The translations under genes and the position numbers were made by a program. Shown piece after piece: positions 25,388 to 34,700 of a stretch of 64,000 nt of DNA (positions within the stretch are counted from its first letter, which is position 1; the number at the start of each line of letters is the position of its first letter). The notes under the pieces were generated by a model that made no database searches, was not told where the DNA came from, and saw only the letters and a list, made by a program, of their open reading frames with translations. This DNA is from Oerskovia jenensis (GTDB taxonomy: Bacteria > Actinomycetota > Actinomycetes > Actinomycetales > Cellulomonadaceae). The stretch is from NCBI RefSeq assembly GCF_016907235.1, contig NZ_JAFBBO010000001.1:496001-560000 (forward strand), read 5' to 3'.

Positions 25388-26302
25388 ATGACCCGGACCG
25401 TCCGCCTCGCGCTCGTGGGGCTCGACTCCTCGCACGCCGACCAGTACGTGCGCCTGCTGAACGTCGAGCAGCGCTTCCCGGGCGTGCGGGTCACGGTCCT
25501 CGCGGACGGCGACCCGGGGCGCGTCGCGGAGCTCGCCGCCCGGAGCGCGGCGGCGGGCGTCCCGGTCCGGGCGGGTGGGCCCGACGACGTCGCGTCCGTC
25601 GACGCGGTCGTCGTCGCCCACCGCGCTGGCCGCCTCCACCACGCGGCAGCCCTGCCCTTCGTGCGGGCCGGGCTGCCCGTGCTGGTCGACAAGCCGTTCA
25701 CCGCAGCGGTCGCCGACGCCGAGGACCTCGTGACCGCGGCCCGCGCGAGCGGGTCCGTGCTGACCTCGTGCTCGGCGCTGCGCTTCGTGCCCGACGTCGC
25801 ACCGCTGCGGGCCACGGCCCTCGCGCACGGCCGGATCACGACGCTGACCCTGTCCGGGCCCGCCGACCCGGGCTCGCCCCACGACGGCCTGCACTTCCTC
25901 GGCATCCACCTGGTCGAGGCGGCCCGCTCGCTCCTCGGAGGCGACGCCGACCTCACGTGGGGGGAACCCGCCGTCGGGCCTGAGAACGACGCCGTGACAG
26001 CGACCGTGACCGCGACGACGGGCGGACGCGACGTCGTCGTGCGGCTGCGCCTCGTGGACCCCGCCCAGCACCCCACCCACCCCTTCCACGCAGCCCTGAC
26101 CACCACGGGCGGGACCGTCGACGGGACGCTCGACGTCGGTCCGGACTACCTCGAGCCCGTGCTGGCGCACTTCCTCGACCAGGTCGCCGGGACGCTCGCC
26201 GCCGACACGCGCGCCCAGCTCGTGGGGCCGGTCGCGCTCCTGGCCGCGGTCCAGGCGGCAGTCCAGGCTCCATCTCGTGCAGGGTCGGCGCGCTCGGCCT
26301 AG
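25388..26302 (+). CDS. Gfo/Idh/MocA family oxidoreductase
   Basis: A 304-residue NAD(P)-dependent dehydrogenase. The Rossmann N-terminus is LALVGLDSSHADQYVRLLN; the central LPVLVDKPFTAAVADAEDLV contains the DKP motif (the common EKP variant position), which carries the catalytic Lys. The C-terminal half is the substrate domain with HDGLHFLGIHLVEAA, where the His may be catalytic. The substrate, probably a sugar or inositol derivative, is unknown. It is 27 nt after the RIO kinase and 9 nt before the NTF2-like gene, suggesting a short operon. Confidence 0.86.
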   Translation: MTRTVRLALVGLDSSHADQYVRLLNVEQRFPGVRVTVLADGDPGRVAELAARSAAAGVPVRAGGPDDVASVDAVVVAHRAGRLHHAAALPFVRAGLPVLVDKPFTAAVADAEDLVTAARASGSVLTSCSALRFVPDVAPLRATALAHGRITTLTLSGPADPGSPHDGLHFLGIHLVEAARSLLGGDADLTWGEPAVGPENDAVTATVTATTGGRDVVVRLRLVDPAQHPTHPFHAALTTTGGTVDGTLDVGPDYLEPVLAHFLDQVAGTLAADTRAQLVGPVALLAAVQAAVQAPSRAGSARSA

Positions 26303-26311
26303 CGTGAACGG

Positions 26312-26728
26312 ATGACGACCCCCGGCACCGACGCGACCGCCTACGACCACGACGACGTCCAGACGTTCCTCAACTCGTACGGCGTGGCGCTCGCCGCGGG
26401 CGACCTCGACACGATCGCCGAGACGTACGCCTTCCCTGCGCTCGTGGTGACCGACGAGACCTCGCTGCTCATCAGCGACCCCGACGTCGTGCGCGAGTCC
26501 TTCCGGGGCGCGGCCGAGACGTACCGCGAGCGCGGGCTCGTCGGGGCCGTCGCGCAGATCCGGTCGCTCGGGACCACGAGCGCGGGCCTCGTGTGGGCCG
26601 ACGTGCGCTGGAGCTACCGCGACGAGTGGGCGGGCGAGGCCGACACCGAGAGCTTCCGCTACCTGCTGCGGCGCGGGCGCGACACGTTCCAGATCTGCGT
26701 CGTGGTGCCCGTCGACCCGTTGGCGTGA
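26312..26728 (+). CDS. NTF2-like/SnoaL-fold protein
   Basis: A 138-residue protein with the NTF2-like pattern: an N-terminal helix FLNSYGVALAAGDLDTIAETYAFP, a second helix after LLISDPDVVRESFRG, then strands VAQIRSLGTTSAGLVWADVRWSY. The fold serves as enzyme or binding domain in many contexts; no active-site residues can be assigned. TAGCGT at 26300-26305, 6 nt before the ATG, suggests a leaderless start even though the gene follows the oxidoreductase by 9 nt. The -35 element of the next transcription unit overlaps its last codons. Confidence 0.72.
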   Translation: MTTPGTDATAYDHDDVQTFLNSYGVALAAGDLDTIAETYAFPALVVTDETSLLISDPDVVRESFRGAAETYRERGLVGAVAQIRSLGTTSAGLVWADVRWSYRDEWAGEADTESFRYLLRRGRDTFQICVVVPVDPLA

Positions 26729-26748
26729 GACGGGGCGGCTGCTAGGCT
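26720..26748 (+). promoter_or_regulatory. Promoter of the leuS leader transcript
   Basis: TTGGCG (26720-26725) and TAGGCT (26743-26748) are separated by exactly 17 nt. The -10 lies 7 nt before the ATG of the 11-codon leader peptide, so transcription probably starts at or next to that ATG. The -35 overlaps the end of the preceding gene. Confidence 0.65.
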
Positions 26749-26755
26749 CCCCGCC

Positions 26756-26791
26756 ATGCGTTCCTCGCTCCTGCTTACACCGCCGCGCTGA
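26756..26791 (+). CDS. Leucine-rich leader peptide of leuS (attenuator)
   Basis: An 11-residue [14 protein letters not shown], ending in TGA, with three consecutive Leu codons (CTC CTG CTT). It has no Shine-Dalgarno and appears leaderless. The last codons lie inside the 5' arm of a 10-bp hairpin, and an intrinsic terminator follows 23 nt later, upstream of the leucyl-tRNA synthetase gene. By analogy with classical amino-acid attenuators, ribosome stalling at Leu codons when charged tRNA-Leu is scarce would favour readthrough. The ORF is seen directly; the mechanism is inferred. Confidence 0.75.
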   Translation: MRSSLLLTPPR

Positions 26792-26839
26792 CAAGGCACG
26801 ATCAGCGCGGCAGCCCCTCGTACCCCGAGGGGTTTTTTT
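26782..26839 (+). terminator. Attenuator: pause hairpin plus intrinsic terminator
   Basis: Hairpin 1 has perfect 10-nt arms (26782-26791, 26802-26811) and covers the end of the leader peptide. Hairpin 2 is a true intrinsic terminator: CCCCTCG (26814-26820) pairs with CGAGGGG (26826-26832) over a 5-nt loop, followed by seven T (26833-26839). It is the only hairpin with a clean T tract that I found in the window, and it lies 39 nt before the leuS ATG. Confidence 0.85.
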
Positions 26840-26878
26840 GTGCCCACGCACAGGACGGAGCACCGCCGAGGAGACGCC

Positions 26879-29445
26879 ATGACGCAGGAGCAGGACACCA
26901 CCGGGACGACAGCGCCCGCCCCGCCGACCACTGCGGGCCGGGCCCGGCACGCCGAGGTCGAGGAGCACTGGCAGGAGGTCTGGGAGACGCTCGGGGTCTT
27001 CCGCGCCCGCGACGACGGCTCCGGCGAACGTCGCTACCTGCTGACGATGTTCCCGTACCCGTCGGGCGACCTGCACATGGGGCACGCCGAGGTCTTCGCG
27101 CTCGAGGACGTCGTCGCGCGCTACTGGCGCCAGCTCGGCCACGACGTCCTGAACCCCATCGGGTGGGACTCGTTCGGGCTGCCCGCCGAGAACGCCGCGA
27201 TCCGCCGGGACGAGCACCCCGAGGTCTTCACCGAGACCAACATCGCGACCCAGGCCCGCTCGATCCGGCGCTACGGGGTGTCGTTCGACTGGTCGCGCCG
27301 CCTGCAGACCTCGGACCCCGCGTTCATGCGGTGGCCGCAGTGGCTGTTCGTGCGCCTGGTCGAGCGTGGGCTGGCGTACCGCGCCACTGCCCCCGTCAAC
27401 TGGTGCCCGCAGGACGGGACCGTGCTCGCGCACGAGCAGGTCGTCGGTGGGGTGTGCGAACGGTGCGGCACACCGGTCGTCCGGCGCGACCTGACCCAGT
27501 GGTTCCTGCGCATCACCGACTACGCCGACCGGCTCGTCGACGACATGGACGCGCTCGAAGGGCACTGGCCCCAGAAGGTCCTGGCCATGCAACGCCACTG
27601 GATCGGCCGCAGCGCGGGGGCGCAGGTCGACTTCGCGGTCGTCGACGGGGCGGACGCCCGCGGATCCCGGACGCCGCCGCGTGGGGGCCCGCGCACCGTG
27701 TCGGCGTTCACCACGCGGCCCGAGACCCTGTTCGGCGTGACGTTCCTGGCCGTGGCGCCCGACGCCGACGTCGCCCGCGAGCTCTGCGCCCCCGAGCACG
27801 CCGAGGCGCTCGAGGCGTACCGCGCCGCGAGCCTGACCCTGAGCGACATCGACCGCCAGGCCACCTCACGAGAGAAGACCGGCGTCTTCCTGGGGGCCTG
27901 GGTCGAGCACCCGGCGACAGGCGAACCGCTGCCCGTGTGGGCCGCCGACCACGTGCTGCCCGGGTACGCGTCGGGGATCGTCATGGGGGTCCCCGCGCAC
28001 GACGAGCGCGACCAGGCGTTCGCCGACCGCCATGGCCTGGCCGTGCGCCCGGTCCTGACCACCGCGCCGGGCGACGGGACCTCGCCGGCGCGCGACGTCG
28101 TCGTGCACTCGGACGGAGGTGGGCTGACGCTCGACGGCCTGTCCCCCGCCGAGGCCGCCGCGCGCGCCACGACGTGGCTGTCGGCCCAGGGGCGCGGCGG
28201 GCCGCAGGTCGTGCACCGCCTGCGCGACTGGCTGGTCTCGCGCCAGCGCTTCTGGGGAGCCCCCGTCCCGATCGTGCACTGCGCCGCGTGCGGGGAGGTC
28301 CCCGTGCCCGACGACGAGCTGCCCGTCCGTCTGCCCGACCTGCGGGGCGAGGCCCTCGCCCCCCGCGGGGTCTCGCCCCTGGCCGGTGCCGAGGACTGGG
28401 TACGGACCACCTGCCCGCGCTGCGGGCGCGAGGCCCGACGGGACACCGACACGCTCGACACGTTCGTCGACTCGTCCTGGTACTTCCTGCGCTACTGCTC
28501 CCCGGGACACACCGACGGGCCGTTCGACCCCGAGGCCGTGCGTCGATGGATGCCCGTGGCGCAGTACGTCGGGGGCGTCGAGCACGCCGTCCTGCACCTG
28601 CTCTACAGCCGCTTCGTGACCAAGGTGCTGCACGACATGGGCCTGGTCGACGTCGTCGAACCGTTCGCACCCTGCTCAACCAGGGGCAGGTGATCAACCA
28701 GGGCCGGGCCATGAGCAAGTCGCTCGGCAACGGCGTGGACCTCGGGGCCCAGCTCGACGCGTACGGGGTCGACGCGGTGCGGCTCACGATGGTCTTCGCC
28801 GGGCCGCCCGAGGACGACGTCGACTGGGCGGACCTGTCCCCCGGGAGCATGCAGCGGTTCCTGGGCCGGGTGCTGCGCGTGGCCCAGGACGTGACGAGCC
28901 CGGCCGTCGCCCACGCATGGTCGACGGCCAGCCCCGCGGCGGCGAGCGGCCACGCCGCACTGCGCCGGGTGACGCACCGGACCGTCCACGACGTCACCGG
29001 GTTGCTCGACACGTCCCGGTTCAACGTGGCGGTGGCGCGCGTCATGGAGCTCACGAACGCGGCACGGCGGGCGATCGACACCGGGCCTGGGCCCGCCGAC
29101 CCCGCCGTGCGGGAGGCCGCCGAGTCCCTCGCGATCCTGCTGAGCCTGTTCGCCCCGTACACGGCCGAGGAGATGTGGGCCGCGCTCGGGCACGACCCCT
29201 CGGTCGCGGTGGCCGGATGGCCGCGGGTCGACCCCGCCCTGCGGGCAGAGTCGACGGTCGAGGCCGTGGTGCAGGTCGACGGCCGCGTGCGGGACCGGGT
29301 CACGGTGGACACGTCGGTCGGCGAGGACGAGCTCCGGGAGACCGCGCTGGCGCGCGAGGCGGTCCGGCGCGCCGTCGCCGGGCGCCCGGTGGTCCGGGTG
29401 GTCGTGCGGGCACCGCGGGTGGTCAACGTCGTCACCCGGACGTGA
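26879..29445 (+). pseudogene. leuS: Leucyl-tRNA synthetase with an internal frameshift
   Basis: A class I synthetase of about 855 residues if repaired. Frame one (26879 to stop near 28693) has [15 protein letters not shown] (HIGH motif), a zinc-type CERCGTP pair, the CP1 editing domain with TTRPETLFG and [14 protein letters not shown], and [11 protein letters not shown]. At about 28667, after VVEPF, the frame breaks. The other forward frame continues with [20 protein letters not shown] (KMSKS loop, here AMSKS) and the anticodon-binding C-terminus to 29445. One missing base (EPF then RTLLNQG expected) explains it. The ATG has a GAGGAG ribosome site. It is shorter than the usual ~950-residue actinobacterial LeuRS, so probably a second copy. 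Pseudogene, sequencing error and recoding cannot be separated here. Confidence 0.85.
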
Positions 29446-29462
29446 GGCGGTCGGGGGCACGG

Positions 29463-29858
29463 TCAGGGGCGGACCGAGAGCCCCGACAGGTCCGGGACCA
29501 CCCAGCGGTCGTCGACGCGGTCGAGCTCGACGACGGCCGCGACCGTCCGGCCGTCCATGGGGAACGCGCCCAGGATCCGCGGGGCCAGGCCACCGGGGAC
29601 CCCGTCGTGCGGCTCCCACGCGACCTCGATGCCCTCGGCGGCGAGGGAGTCCTCGTCGATCACGGCGAGGACCAGCGGGATCGAGGCGTCGGCGTACCGG
29701 CCGTCGAGCACCGACGGCAGCCCCGCCAGGGTCGTCGCATGGACGAACCCTTCGACCTCGTACAACGTGTTGCGCGTGGCGACGTCGTACTCGCCGAACC
29801 GCTCGCAGGCCTCCCAGTCGTCACTGAAGGCCACGTGCAGCACTCTGTGTCCACCCAC
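29463..29858 (-). CDS. DUF952 family protein
   Basis: A 131-residue protein of the DUF952 type: HVAFSDDWEACERFGEYDVATRN, then EGFVHATTLAGLPSVLDGRY, then LVLAVIDEDSL and HDGVPGGLAPRILGAFP. The family resembles ADP-ribosyltransferase-like folds and is otherwise uncharacterised. The GTG start at 29858 is favoured by a GAGGAG sequence 8 nt upstream; the open frame extends to 29969 without similarity. It is divergent from a TetR regulator over a 50-nt AT-rich spacer, so that regulator may control it. Confidence 0.8.
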   Translation of the reverse strand: MGGHRVLHVAFSDDWEACERFGEYDVATRNTLYEVEGFVHATTLAGLPSVLDGRYADASIPLVLAVIDEDSLAAEGIEVAWEPHDGVPGGLAPRILGAFPMDGRTVAAVVELDRVDDRWVVPDLSGLSVRP

Positions 29859-29908
29859 GGGTGATCTCCTCGTTCGCAGGAAATGAAACGCGACCGTATC
29901 ATTAATGC

Positions 29909-30613
29909 ATGACGACGACAGCAGACGGATCGACGGGCCCGACGGCGGCGCGACGCCCTGGGCGGCCACGCACCACAGAGCGCGCGGCGCGTCGGGCGGG
30001 GCTGCTCGACGTCGCGATCCGGATCTTCGGCGCGCGCGGGTACGGCGCGACCACGATCGAGGCCGTCGCGAGCGAGGCGGGCGTCACCAAGCGCACGATC
30101 TACCAGCACTTCACGGACAAGGCCGGGCTCTTCGTCGCCGCGGTCGAGAGCCAGCACGCGCACGAGCACACGATCGCCGGGGAGGACCTCGAGTCGCTCG
30201 CCACCCGGATCGTCCACACCCTGCACGGCGACCAGGCGGTCACCCTGCACCGGCTCGTCATCGCGGAGGCGCTGCAGTTCCCCGACCTGGCCGCGGCGTT
30301 CTACACCCACGGCCCCGCGAGCTCGACCGAGGCGCTCGCCCACCACCTCGCCGTGCACCTCGGCGCCGCCCCGAGCGACCCGGTCGACGACGCCACCCGC
30401 GCGCTCGCCGAGGCCCTGTACACGCTCCTCCTCGGCGAGGCGCACCGGCGACGCCTGCTCGGCCTCGTCCCCGCTCCGACCGTGGCGCAGGCGCGCGAGC
30501 ACGCCCACCGCGCGGTCGCGACCGTCCGCGGGCCGCGTCGCCCCCTGCCCGACCTCCCGGGCGACGAGCCCCGGCACCCGCGGCGTCGCAGGGCCGCGCC
30601 CGTCGCGGACTAG
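29909..30613 (+). CDS. TetR/AcrR family transcriptional regulator
   Basis: A 234-residue repressor. After a Pro/Arg-rich start (RRPGRPRTTERAARR) comes the TetR helix-turn-helix: LLDVAIRIFGARGYGATTIEAVA, then AGVTKRTIYQHFTDKAGLF. The C-terminal ligand domain is helical, with a TetR_C-like FPDLAAAFYTHGPASSTEALA segment. A basic tail ends the protein. TATCAT at 29897-29902 is 6 nt before the ATG, suggesting a leaderless transcript. The ligand is unknown; the divergent DUF952 gene is a candidate target. Confidence 0.9.
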   Translation: MTTTADGSTGPTAARRPGRPRTTERAARRAGLLDVAIRIFGARGYGATTIEAVASEAGVTKRTIYQHFTDKAGLFVAAVESQHAHEHTIAGEDLESLATRIVHTLHGDQAVTLHRLVIAEALQFPDLAAAFYTHGPASSTEALAHHLAVHLGAAPSDPVDDATRALAEALYTLLLGEAHRRRLLGLVPAPTVAQAREHAHRAVATVRGPRRPLPDLPGDEPRHPRRRRAAPVAD

Positions 30614-30623
30614 GCTCGACCGC

Positions 30624-31088
30624 ATGATCTTGCGTGCCTACGACGAGTCCGACGCGGAAGCGACGCTCCGCGTGTTCCTGCGCGCCGTGCGGGTCACGGC
30701 GAGCAAGGACTACTCGCCCGAGCAGATCGCGGCCTGGGGGTCGGACGACATCCCGCTCGACGTCTGGGCGGTCAAGCGGCTGCAGACCGGCACGGTCGTC
30801 GCGGTCGAGGGCGACGAGGTCCTCGGGTTCAGCGACGTCGACGAGCGCGGGTACATCGACATGATGTTCGTCGATCCCGCGGTGACCCGGCGCGGCGTCG
30901 CCTCGGCACTGCTCGCCCACGTGGCGCGCACCGCCCGGGATCGCGGCGCCGTCGAGCTCACCACGTACGCAAGCCTCACGGCCCGCCCCTTCTTCGAGAA
31001 GCACGGGTTCGTCGTGGTCGAGGAACGCCAGCCCGTGCTCCGGGGCGTGTCGCTGACCAACTTCAGCATGCGCAAGCCGCTCGTCTGA
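30624..31088 (+). CDS. GNAT family N-acetyltransferase
   Basis: A 154-residue acetyltransferase with GYIDMMFVDPAVTRRGVASALLAHV (motif A, acetyl-CoA binding R/Q-x-x-G-x-A) and ARPFFEKHGFVVVEERQ (motif B). It resembles the YafP-like group of small GNATs with an N-terminal SKDYSPEQIAAW helix. TAGGCT at 30611-30616 lies exactly 7 nt before the ATG, indicating leaderless expression. It begins 10 nt after the TetR gene. The substrate is unknown. Confidence 0.88.
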   Translation: MILRAYDESDAEATLRVFLRAVRVTASKDYSPEQIAAWGSDDIPLDVWAVKRLQTGTVVAVEGDEVLGFSDVDERGYIDMMFVDPAVTRRGVASALLAHVARTARDRGAVELTTYASLTARPFFEKHGFVVVEERQPVLRGVSLTNFSMRKPLV

Positions 31089-31176
31089 CCGCCTCGCGAT
31101 GCATCACCGTCGGTCCGGGCGGTCTCCTTCCAGGTAGCGGGTGCATCCGCGCCCGCCCACCGAAGGAGGGGGCACC

Positions 31177-31647
31177 ATGGCACTCACGACCAGCGCGCTG
31201 ACACTCATCGGCCGACGGCACCCAGCGATCTTCGACCTGCTGGGCAACCCGTACGGCCCCTTCACCGGTTCCCGAGGGGCCGAGGCCTCCCTCAACCCGC
31301 AGCCGCTGCCCCCCGGACCTCCGGACGGGATGCGCACCGGGTTCCACGCGGGCGCCGCGCTCGTCCAGCTCGCGTTCACGGCGCACCACCTGCACGTCGG
31401 GTTCGACATCGACGTCGACGACTGGTGCCCCACTCCCCCGCGCCGCCCCAAGCTGCCGCCGTGGCCGGGGCCTCGTCCGCGCCCCTGGCGCTTCGAGGTG
31501 GTCGACGAGAGCTGGGGCGTGGACTACGTGCTCGGCCTCGCGGTCTCGCTCGAGGTGTCGACCTCCGTCTGGGAGGGCTTCGCCGGGGCAGACGTCCTGG
31601 GCGGCATCCACGGCCGGGCGCTGGAGATCGGCGCCAAGCAGGGATAG
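31177..31647 (+). CDS. Unrecognised protein with an NPQPLPPG motif
   Basis: 156 residues. The start is decided by GAAGGAGG upstream of ATG 31177. Visible features are an N-terminal LTLIGRRHPAIFDLLG helix, the Pro-rich stretch SLNPQPLPPGPPDG, a second Pro-rich basic segment (PPRRPKLPPWPGPRPRPW), and a C-terminal part rich in Gly and Ser (LAVSLEVSTSVWEGFAG). No signal peptide or membrane helix is present. NPQPLPP recurs in scattered bacterial hypotheticals as I recall, without assigned function. It converges on dnaE2 across a long hairpin. Confidence 0.65.
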   Translation: MALTTSALTLIGRRHPAIFDLLGNPYGPFTGSRGAEASLNPQPLPPGPPDGMRTGFHAGAALVQLAFTAHHLHVGFDIDVDDWCPTPPRRPKLPPWPGPRPRPWRFEVVDESWGVDYVLGLAVSLEVSTSVWEGFAGADVLGGIHGRALEIGAKQG

Positions 31648-31665
31648 GCGGGCCCACGGCCAGCG

Positions 31666-31722
31666 CGAGATGCGGCCAGCTGGGGTTCCTCCGGCGAGAG
31701 GACCCCAGCTGGCCGCATCTCG
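31666..31722. terminator. Bidirectional hairpin between convergent genes
   Basis: 21-nt perfect arms (31666-31686, 31702-31722) around a 15-nt interior that can itself pair. It lies 19 nt after the stop at 31647 and 30 nt from the dnaE2 stop at 31752, so it likely terminates both transcripts. Confidence 0.8.
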
Positions 31723-31751
31723 GCGGGCGGCCCGAGTATGCCAGCGGAGCC

Positions 31752-34700
31752 CTACTGGAAGTCCCGCGATCGCGACGCGACCTGCAACGACAACGGCGCG
31801 AGGTGCTCCGCGAGCAGGTTCGTGGCGCCGTCGGCGCGTTCGAGACGGCCCCGCACCACGAGCGCGGGCGAGGACCGCGCGACCCGCCGGAACCGTTGCC
31901 ACAGGCCGGGCGTGCAGATGACGTTGAGCAGCCCCGTCTCGTCCTCGATCGACAGGAACGTCACACCCCCGGCGGTCCCGGGGCGCTGCCGGTGCGTGAC
32001 GACGCCGCCCACGGCCACGCGCGACGGTGGGTGCGACCTGGAGCCTGGCGCCTCGCCCGCCGCACGCTCGGCCTCCCGGGCGCGCTCGATCTCCTGGGAC
32101 ACCGCGACCGCGCCGGCGACGGTGAGCACTCCGGCCGCGGTCAGCCCGGGACGCACGTACTGGGTCGGGTAGGAGTCGGTCGAGACGCCCGTGGCCCACA
32201 CGTCCGCGACCGCGGTCTCGACCTCGCTCATGCCCGGCAACGTCGGCGCCTCGACCCCGACCGAGACCCCCGGCAGGGTGCCCGGACCCTCCTGGGCGAG
32301 CGCCCCCGCGGCCCACAGCGCCTCGCGCCGCGCCACGCCCAGGGACTCGAGCGCGCCGCCCGTCGCGAGCGCCTCGAGCTGGGCCGTGGTCAGGTCGACG
32401 CGTCGCACCAGGTCGCGCAGGTCCGTGAACGGACCGGCAGCACGCGCCGCGACGACCGCCTCCGCGACCGGGTCCCCCACCCCGCGCACGCTGCCCAGCC
32501 CCATGCGCACCGCGAGGGACAGGTCGGGGTGCGCGGCGCCGTCGGGCGTGGCGGGAGAACGCGGGGTGACGGGACCGCGGTGGGGCGCGGCGCCGTCGGG
32601 CCGCACGTCCCTGCCCGACGGCGCCCCCGCCCCCCGGCTCGCCGAGGCGGGCAGCCGCTCGACCCCCGCCTTGACGCCCGACGCGTTGACGTCCGGGCGC
32701 AACGCCGTGACCCCGTGCCGGCGCGCGTCCGCGACGAGCGACTGCGGCGAGTAGAACCCCATGGGCTGGGCCGCGAGCAGGCCCGCGTAGAACGCGGCCG
32801 GGTGGTGCACCTTGAGCCACGCGCTCGCGTACACGAGGTACGCGAACGAGTAGGCGTGCGACTCGGGGAACCCGAAGTCCGCGAACGCCTTGAGCTTGTC
32901 GTAGATCTGCTCGGCGACGTCGGGCGCGACGCCGTTCTTCGCCATGCCGTCCAGGAGCCGCCCGTGCAGCGCCTCCATGCGCTCGACCGACCGCTTGGAC
33001 CCCATCGCACGGCGCAGCTGGTCCGCCTCGGCCGCGCTGAACCCCGCGACGTCGATCGCCATCTGCATGAGCTGCTCCTGGAAGAGCGGCACGCCCAGCG
33101 TCTTGGCGAGCGACTTCTCGAGCAACGGGTGCAGGAACGTGACCGGCTCCCGGCCGCGCGCCCGGTTGATGTACGGGTGCACCGAGCCGCCCTGGATGGG
33201 ACCGGGACGGATGAGCGCGACCTCGATCACGATGTCGTAGAACGTGCGCGGCCGCAGGCACGGCAGCGTCGCCATCTGGGCGCGCGACTCGACCTGGAAC
33301 ACCCCGACCGTGTCCGCCGCGCACAGCAGGTCGTACACCGCCGGGTCGTCGTCGGGCAGCGAGTGCAGCTCGAGGCCCAGGCCCTCGTGCTCGGCGATCA
33401 GCTCGAACGCGACCCGGATCGCCGTGAGCATCCCCAGGCCCAGCAGGTCGAACTTCACGAGCCCCGCGTCCGCGCAGTCCTCCTTGTCCCACTGCAGGAC
33501 CGTGCGCCCCTCCATGCGCGCCCACTCGACCGGGCACACCTCGATCACGGGTCGGTCGCACATGACCATGCCGCCCGAGTGGATGCCGAGGTGCCTCGGG
33601 AGCCTCAGGAGGCGCTCGGCCAGCTCGAGCACGGGGGCCGGGATCTCCCCCTCCTCGGCGGCCGACGGCGGGCGGCGCGCGGGCACGACGTCGTGCGGGT
33701 CGTCGGAGCGCAGCGTGGGGTCGTCCCGCCGATCGGCGTCGTCGTGGGCCAGCGGGTCGACGACGCGACCCGACAGGTCCGGGGTCCAGTCGGCGTGGCC
33801 CGTGTGCGGGCGGTCGGGGCGTCGCTGTGACGGGCCCTGCCGGCCCTGCTTGCCCTGCCGCGGTGCGCCGGTCCCCCAGACCTCGGCCGCGCGGGCGTCC
33901 TTGGCCGCGGTGCGGGTCACGACGGCGGGCGGCGCGTCGGCGCCCGCCGTGCCCCCTGCCGCAGACGCCCCTGCCACCGCGGGCCCGACAGCCCCAGGGG
34001 CCGACCCGTGCGCCCCGCGCGCGGCGATCGCCCGGTCGCGGACGGCCCGGTCCGCCGCGGGCGACGACGGATCGGGCCCGCGCAGCGACCCCCACCGCTC
34101 GATCGACTTGCTCCACGCGTCCTGCTGCCCGACGTCGTGCCCGAGGGCCCGTGCGGCGTCGCGCACCGCGGACTTGGGCCGGTAGGAGATGACGTTGGCG
34201 ACCTGCGCCGCGTGCGTGCGCCCGAACCGCTCGTACACGTACTGGATGACCTCCTCGCGGCGCACCGACTCGATGTCGACGTCGATGTCCGGGGGGCCGT
34301 CGCGCTCGGGCGCGAGGAAGCGCTCGAACAGCAGACCGTGCTTGACGGCGTCCACGGCCGTGATGCCCAGCGCGTAGCAGACGGCCGAGTTCGCGGCCGA
34401 GCCGCGCCCCTGCGCGAGGATGCCGCGCGCGCGGCAGAACTCGACGAGGTCGTACACGATGAGGAAGTACCCCGGGAAGCCGAGCTGCTCGATGATCGCG
34501 AGCTCGTGGTCGATCTGCCGCCACGCCCCGGGCTCGCGCTCTGCCCCCCGGGGACCGTAGCGGTCGGTGCCGCCGCGCTCCACGAGCACGCGCAGCCACG
34601 ACCTCTCGTCGTGCCCCGCGGGCACCGGGTACGGCGGCAGCTCGGGGGCCACGAGGCGCAGGTCGAACTGGCACTCGGCACCCAGCTCGGCCGCGGTCGC

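Noticed and set aside
26782-26839. T-box riboswitch upstream of leuS
   Set aside because: No T-box GGTGG-ACCGCG element is present and a leader ORF with Leu codons is; attenuation by leader peptide fits better.
24122-27799. 1225-codon open frame on the - strand
   Set aside because: It is antisense to RIO kinase, oxidoreductase, NTF2-like protein, the attenuator and leuS, all with strong motifs.
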